Shown in pieces: positions 5,448 through 6,868 of a stretch of DNA of 6,868 nt. Below the pieces are notes generated by a model. The model had not been told where the DNA came from. It ran no database searches and saw only the letters and a program-made list of their open reading frames with translations. The first letter of the stretch is position 1. Every line of letters begins with the position of its first letter. The position numbers were made by a program, and so were the translations under genes. Source of the stretch: Roseiarcus sp035308145 (GTDB taxonomy: Bacteria; Pseudomonadota; Alphaproteobacteria; Rhizobiales; Beijerinckiaceae); NCBI GenBank assembly GCA_035308145.1, contig DATGHD010000212.1, positions 1 through 6,868 on the forward strand, read 5' to 3'.

Positions 5448-6290
5448 ATGATCGTCGAAAGCTTCATGTGGGCGGTCGAGCGTTATCCACGAGTACGCCC
5501 GACCCTTTGGCGCAGTTTTTATGGCGCGCTTGCCGCCTATTCGCGCCGCGCCGAATACTGGACTTTCATGAACTATGGCTATCTCTATGATGATTCCAGC
5601 CTCGTTCCGGCGCTCGCCGCCCTCGATCAGGTCGAACGTTACCCAATCTACCTTTATCACCGCGTCGCCGCGCGCGTCGACCTTAAGGATCGCGACGTCC
5701 TCGAGGTCGGAAGCGGCCGGGGCGGCGGCGTCTCCTACCTCAAGCGTTACCTTGGCGCCCGGCGGGTGCTTGGCGTCGACATCGCTCAATCGGCGATCGC
5801 GTTTTGTCGGCGCGTACATCGGATCGACGGCGTCGAGTTCCGCCAAGGCGATGCGATCGCTCTTCCCGTCGACGACGCTTCTTTCGACGCCGTGCTGAAT
5901 GTCGAGTCCGCTCATTGCTATCCCTCGATCGAACGCTTCTTGAGCGAGGTCCGGCGGGTCCTGCGGCCTGGCGGTCATTTTCTCTATGCCGACCTCCACA
6001 TCGCCGACCATGTGCGTGACTTTGAGCGCTCGGTCGTCGCCAGCGGGCTGGAGGTCGCGGAGCGAGCGGACATCAGCGCCGGCGTCGCCGCCGCGCTCAG
6101 TCTCGACAGCGATCGACGAAAACGCTGGAGCGAAGAAAATGCGCCGGGCCTTATTCAACGTCCCGTCCAAGCATTTATCGGCGTGGCCGGCACGCGCGTG
6201 CCGCATGCGCTGGCTCGCGGCTCGACGGTGTATCTCGCTTATGTTATGCGTAAGCCGGCTTCGACCGACCGCGCGAGCGAGCGACGTTGA
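5448..6290 (+). CDS. Class I SAM-dependent methyltransferase, phthiotriol methyltransferase (Rv2952)-like
   Basis: The 280-residue protein is a Rossmann-fold methyltransferase. SAM-binding motif I is VLEVGSGRGGG (residues 84-94), the acidic ribose-binding residue is Asp111 in GVDIAQSA, and motif II/III is GDAIALP...FDAVLNVESAHCYP (134-159). RVLRPGG (170-176) closes the core. The order and wording of FMNYGY, YPIYLYHR, VLEV.SG.GGG.SYL, VLNVE.SHCYP, LRPGG.F.YADL and a C-terminal FIGV.GT closely follow mycobacterial Rv2952, which O-methylates phthiotriol/phenolphthiotriol dimycocerosates. No polyketide or lipid biosynthesis genes are visible here, so the true acceptor is unknown; a lipid or long-chain secondary alcohol is a guess. 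ATG 5448 follows a G-rich run at 5436-5441. The N-terminus is amphipathic and aromatic-rich (residues 5-45) without a clear signal peptide, which would suit membrane-surface contact. It is divergent from the cytochrome gene and 70-82 bp before the cyclase. Confidence 0.85.
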   Translation: MIVESFMWAVERYPRVRPTLWRSFYGALAAYSRRAEYWTFMNYGYLYDDSSLVPALAALDQVERYPIYLYHRVAARVDLKDRDVLEVGSGRGGGVSYLKRYLGARRVLGVDIAQSAIAFCRRVHRIDGVEFRQGDAIALPVDDASFDAVLNVESAHCYPSIERFLSEVRRVLRPGGHFLYADLHIADHVRDFERSVVASGLEVAERADISAGVAAALSLDSDRRKRWSEENAPGLIQRPVQAFIGVAGTRVPHALARGSTVYLAYVMRKPASTDRASERR

Positions 6291-6310
6291 AGTCGAGGCA
6301 GAGGTCGTGA

Positions 6311-6356
6311 GTACGCCGCCTTAAGATGGCGTACGCGCGCGCCTCCTCAAGGCGGC
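6311..6356 (+). promoter_or_regulatory. Two mutually exclusive stem-loops before the cyclase gene
   Basis: Stem A pairs GTACGCC (6311-6317) with GGCGTAC (6328-6334). Stem B pairs GCCGCCTT (6315-6322) with AAGGCGGC (6349-6356). They share bases 6315-6317 and so cannot both form completely. The right arm of stem B contains AAGG, the best Shine-Dalgarno candidate for a GTG start at 6361. Stem A alone could act as a transcript end signal for the methyltransferase gene. The pairings are visible; any switching is inference. Confidence 0.4.
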
Positions 6357-6372
6357 AGACGTGAACTCAGGC

Positions 6373-6868
6373 ATGGACGTCGCGGAATGGCTGCGTAGCC
6401 TCAGCCTCGGCAAATACGAGGCCATGTTCCGCGACAATGAAATCGACCTCGAGGTCCTGCCCGATCTGACCGACGCCGATCTGGAAAAGCTCGGCGTGCC
6501 TCTAGGCCATCGAAAAAAGCTGCTTCGAGCGATCGCGAGTCTGGCGGCGGTCGACGAGAGGGGAGACGCTTCGCGACCGACGACGAGCGCCGCCGGAGAG
6601 AGGCGGCAGTTAACTGTCATGTTCTGCGACCTTGTCGGTTCGACGTCGCTCGCCGCGCGGCTTGATCCTGAAGACATGGTCGATCTCATCCGCGATTTCC
6701 AAACTGCTGTAACGGCTGCTGCGGCGAAGTTCGACGGCTATGTCGCAAAATGGCTGGGCGACGGCGCGCTTGTCTATTTCGGCTACCCGCGCGCCCATGA
6801 GGACGACGCGGCGCGCGCGGCCCATGCGGGGCTCGCCCTTGTTCCGGCGATTCGCTCGTTGCGGCCGG
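6373..6868 (+). CDS. SAM-domain class III adenylate/guanylate cyclase, N-terminal part (3' end outside window)
   Basis: The 165 visible residues start with a sterile-alpha-motif (SAM, protein-interaction) domain at residues 1-57: MDVAEWLRSL, FRDNEIDLEVLPDLTDADLEKLG and GHRKKLL. A short linker leads to a class III cyclase domain from residue 76. Metal-binding Asp86 lies in VMFCDLVGST. Asp130 lies in KWLGDG, where Lys126 occupies the position that favours ATP over GTP. YFGYP.AHEDDAARA follows, typical of this subfamily. Family members with this start usually continue into an AAA/NB-ARC-like ATPase and TPR repeats, outside the window, giving proteins of about 1000 residues. It should make cAMP in the cytoplasm. 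ATG 6373 is chosen because homologues I recall begin at MDV.EWL; an in-frame GTG at 6361 has a better ribosome binding site (AAGG, 6349-6352) and may be the real start. Same strand as the methyltransferase, but linkage is unclear. Confidence 0.9.
   Translation, partial: MDVAEWLRSLSLGKYEAMFRDNEIDLEVLPDLTDADLEKLGVPLGHRKKLLRAIASLAAVDERGDASRPTTSAAGERRQLTVMFCDLVGSTSLAARLDPEDMVDLIRDFQTAVTAAAAKFDGYVAKWLGDGALVYFGYPRAHEDDAARAAHAGLALVPAIRSLRP

Overview
The window is GC-rich, densely coded and mostly on the + strand. Codon use, the gene families and the GTG start with a strong Shine-Dalgarno site point to an alphaproteobacterium, most likely Hyphomicrobiales (Rhizobiales; a methylotroph or relative such as Beijerinckiaceae/Methylocystaceae is my guess). 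No rRNA, tRNA, CRISPR array, insertion sequence or phage gene was seen.

Left part (1-3530, + strand): the 3' end of a sugar-type ABC importer ATPase stops at 271 and is followed by three back-to-back small hairpins. A tightly packed four-gene run follows: an APH-fold small-molecule kinase (401-1456), an enolase-family protein whose start codon overlaps the kinase stop in ATGA (1453-2742), an unrecognised 65-residue protein one base later (2744-2941), and a carboxymuconolactone-decarboxylase-family protein (2982-3530). The enolase keeps most metal and substrate ligands, but has Asp and Ala where true enolases have a catalytic Glu and an essential active-site His. It is therefore probably a paralogue with altered chemistry. 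Importer, kinase and divergent enolase together look like an uptake, phosphorylation and dehydration (or related) pathway for an unknown hydroxy-acid or sugar-derived substrate. This is the best candidate here for an undescribed system, but the functional link is inferred from synteny.

Middle part (3531-5447): a convergent gene boundary with a hairpin, then a - strand gene for a RoxA-like di-haem c-type cytochrome (two CxxCH motifs). Its signal peptide and N-terminus lie in one frame and both haem sites in another. The linker at the junction looks too short, so the gene is probably a pseudogene made by an out-of-frame deletion. The roughly 185-bp gap up to the next, divergent gene holds the cytochrome's ribosome binding site, inverted repeats and a weak candidate promoter.

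Right part (5448-6868, + strand): a class I SAM methyltransferase resembling mycobacterial phthiotriol dimycocerosate methyltransferase (Rv2952), then the 5' part of a SAM-domain class III adenylate cyclase that runs off the window. Between them two alternative stem-loops share bases, and one would cover a putative ribosome binding site of the cyclase.
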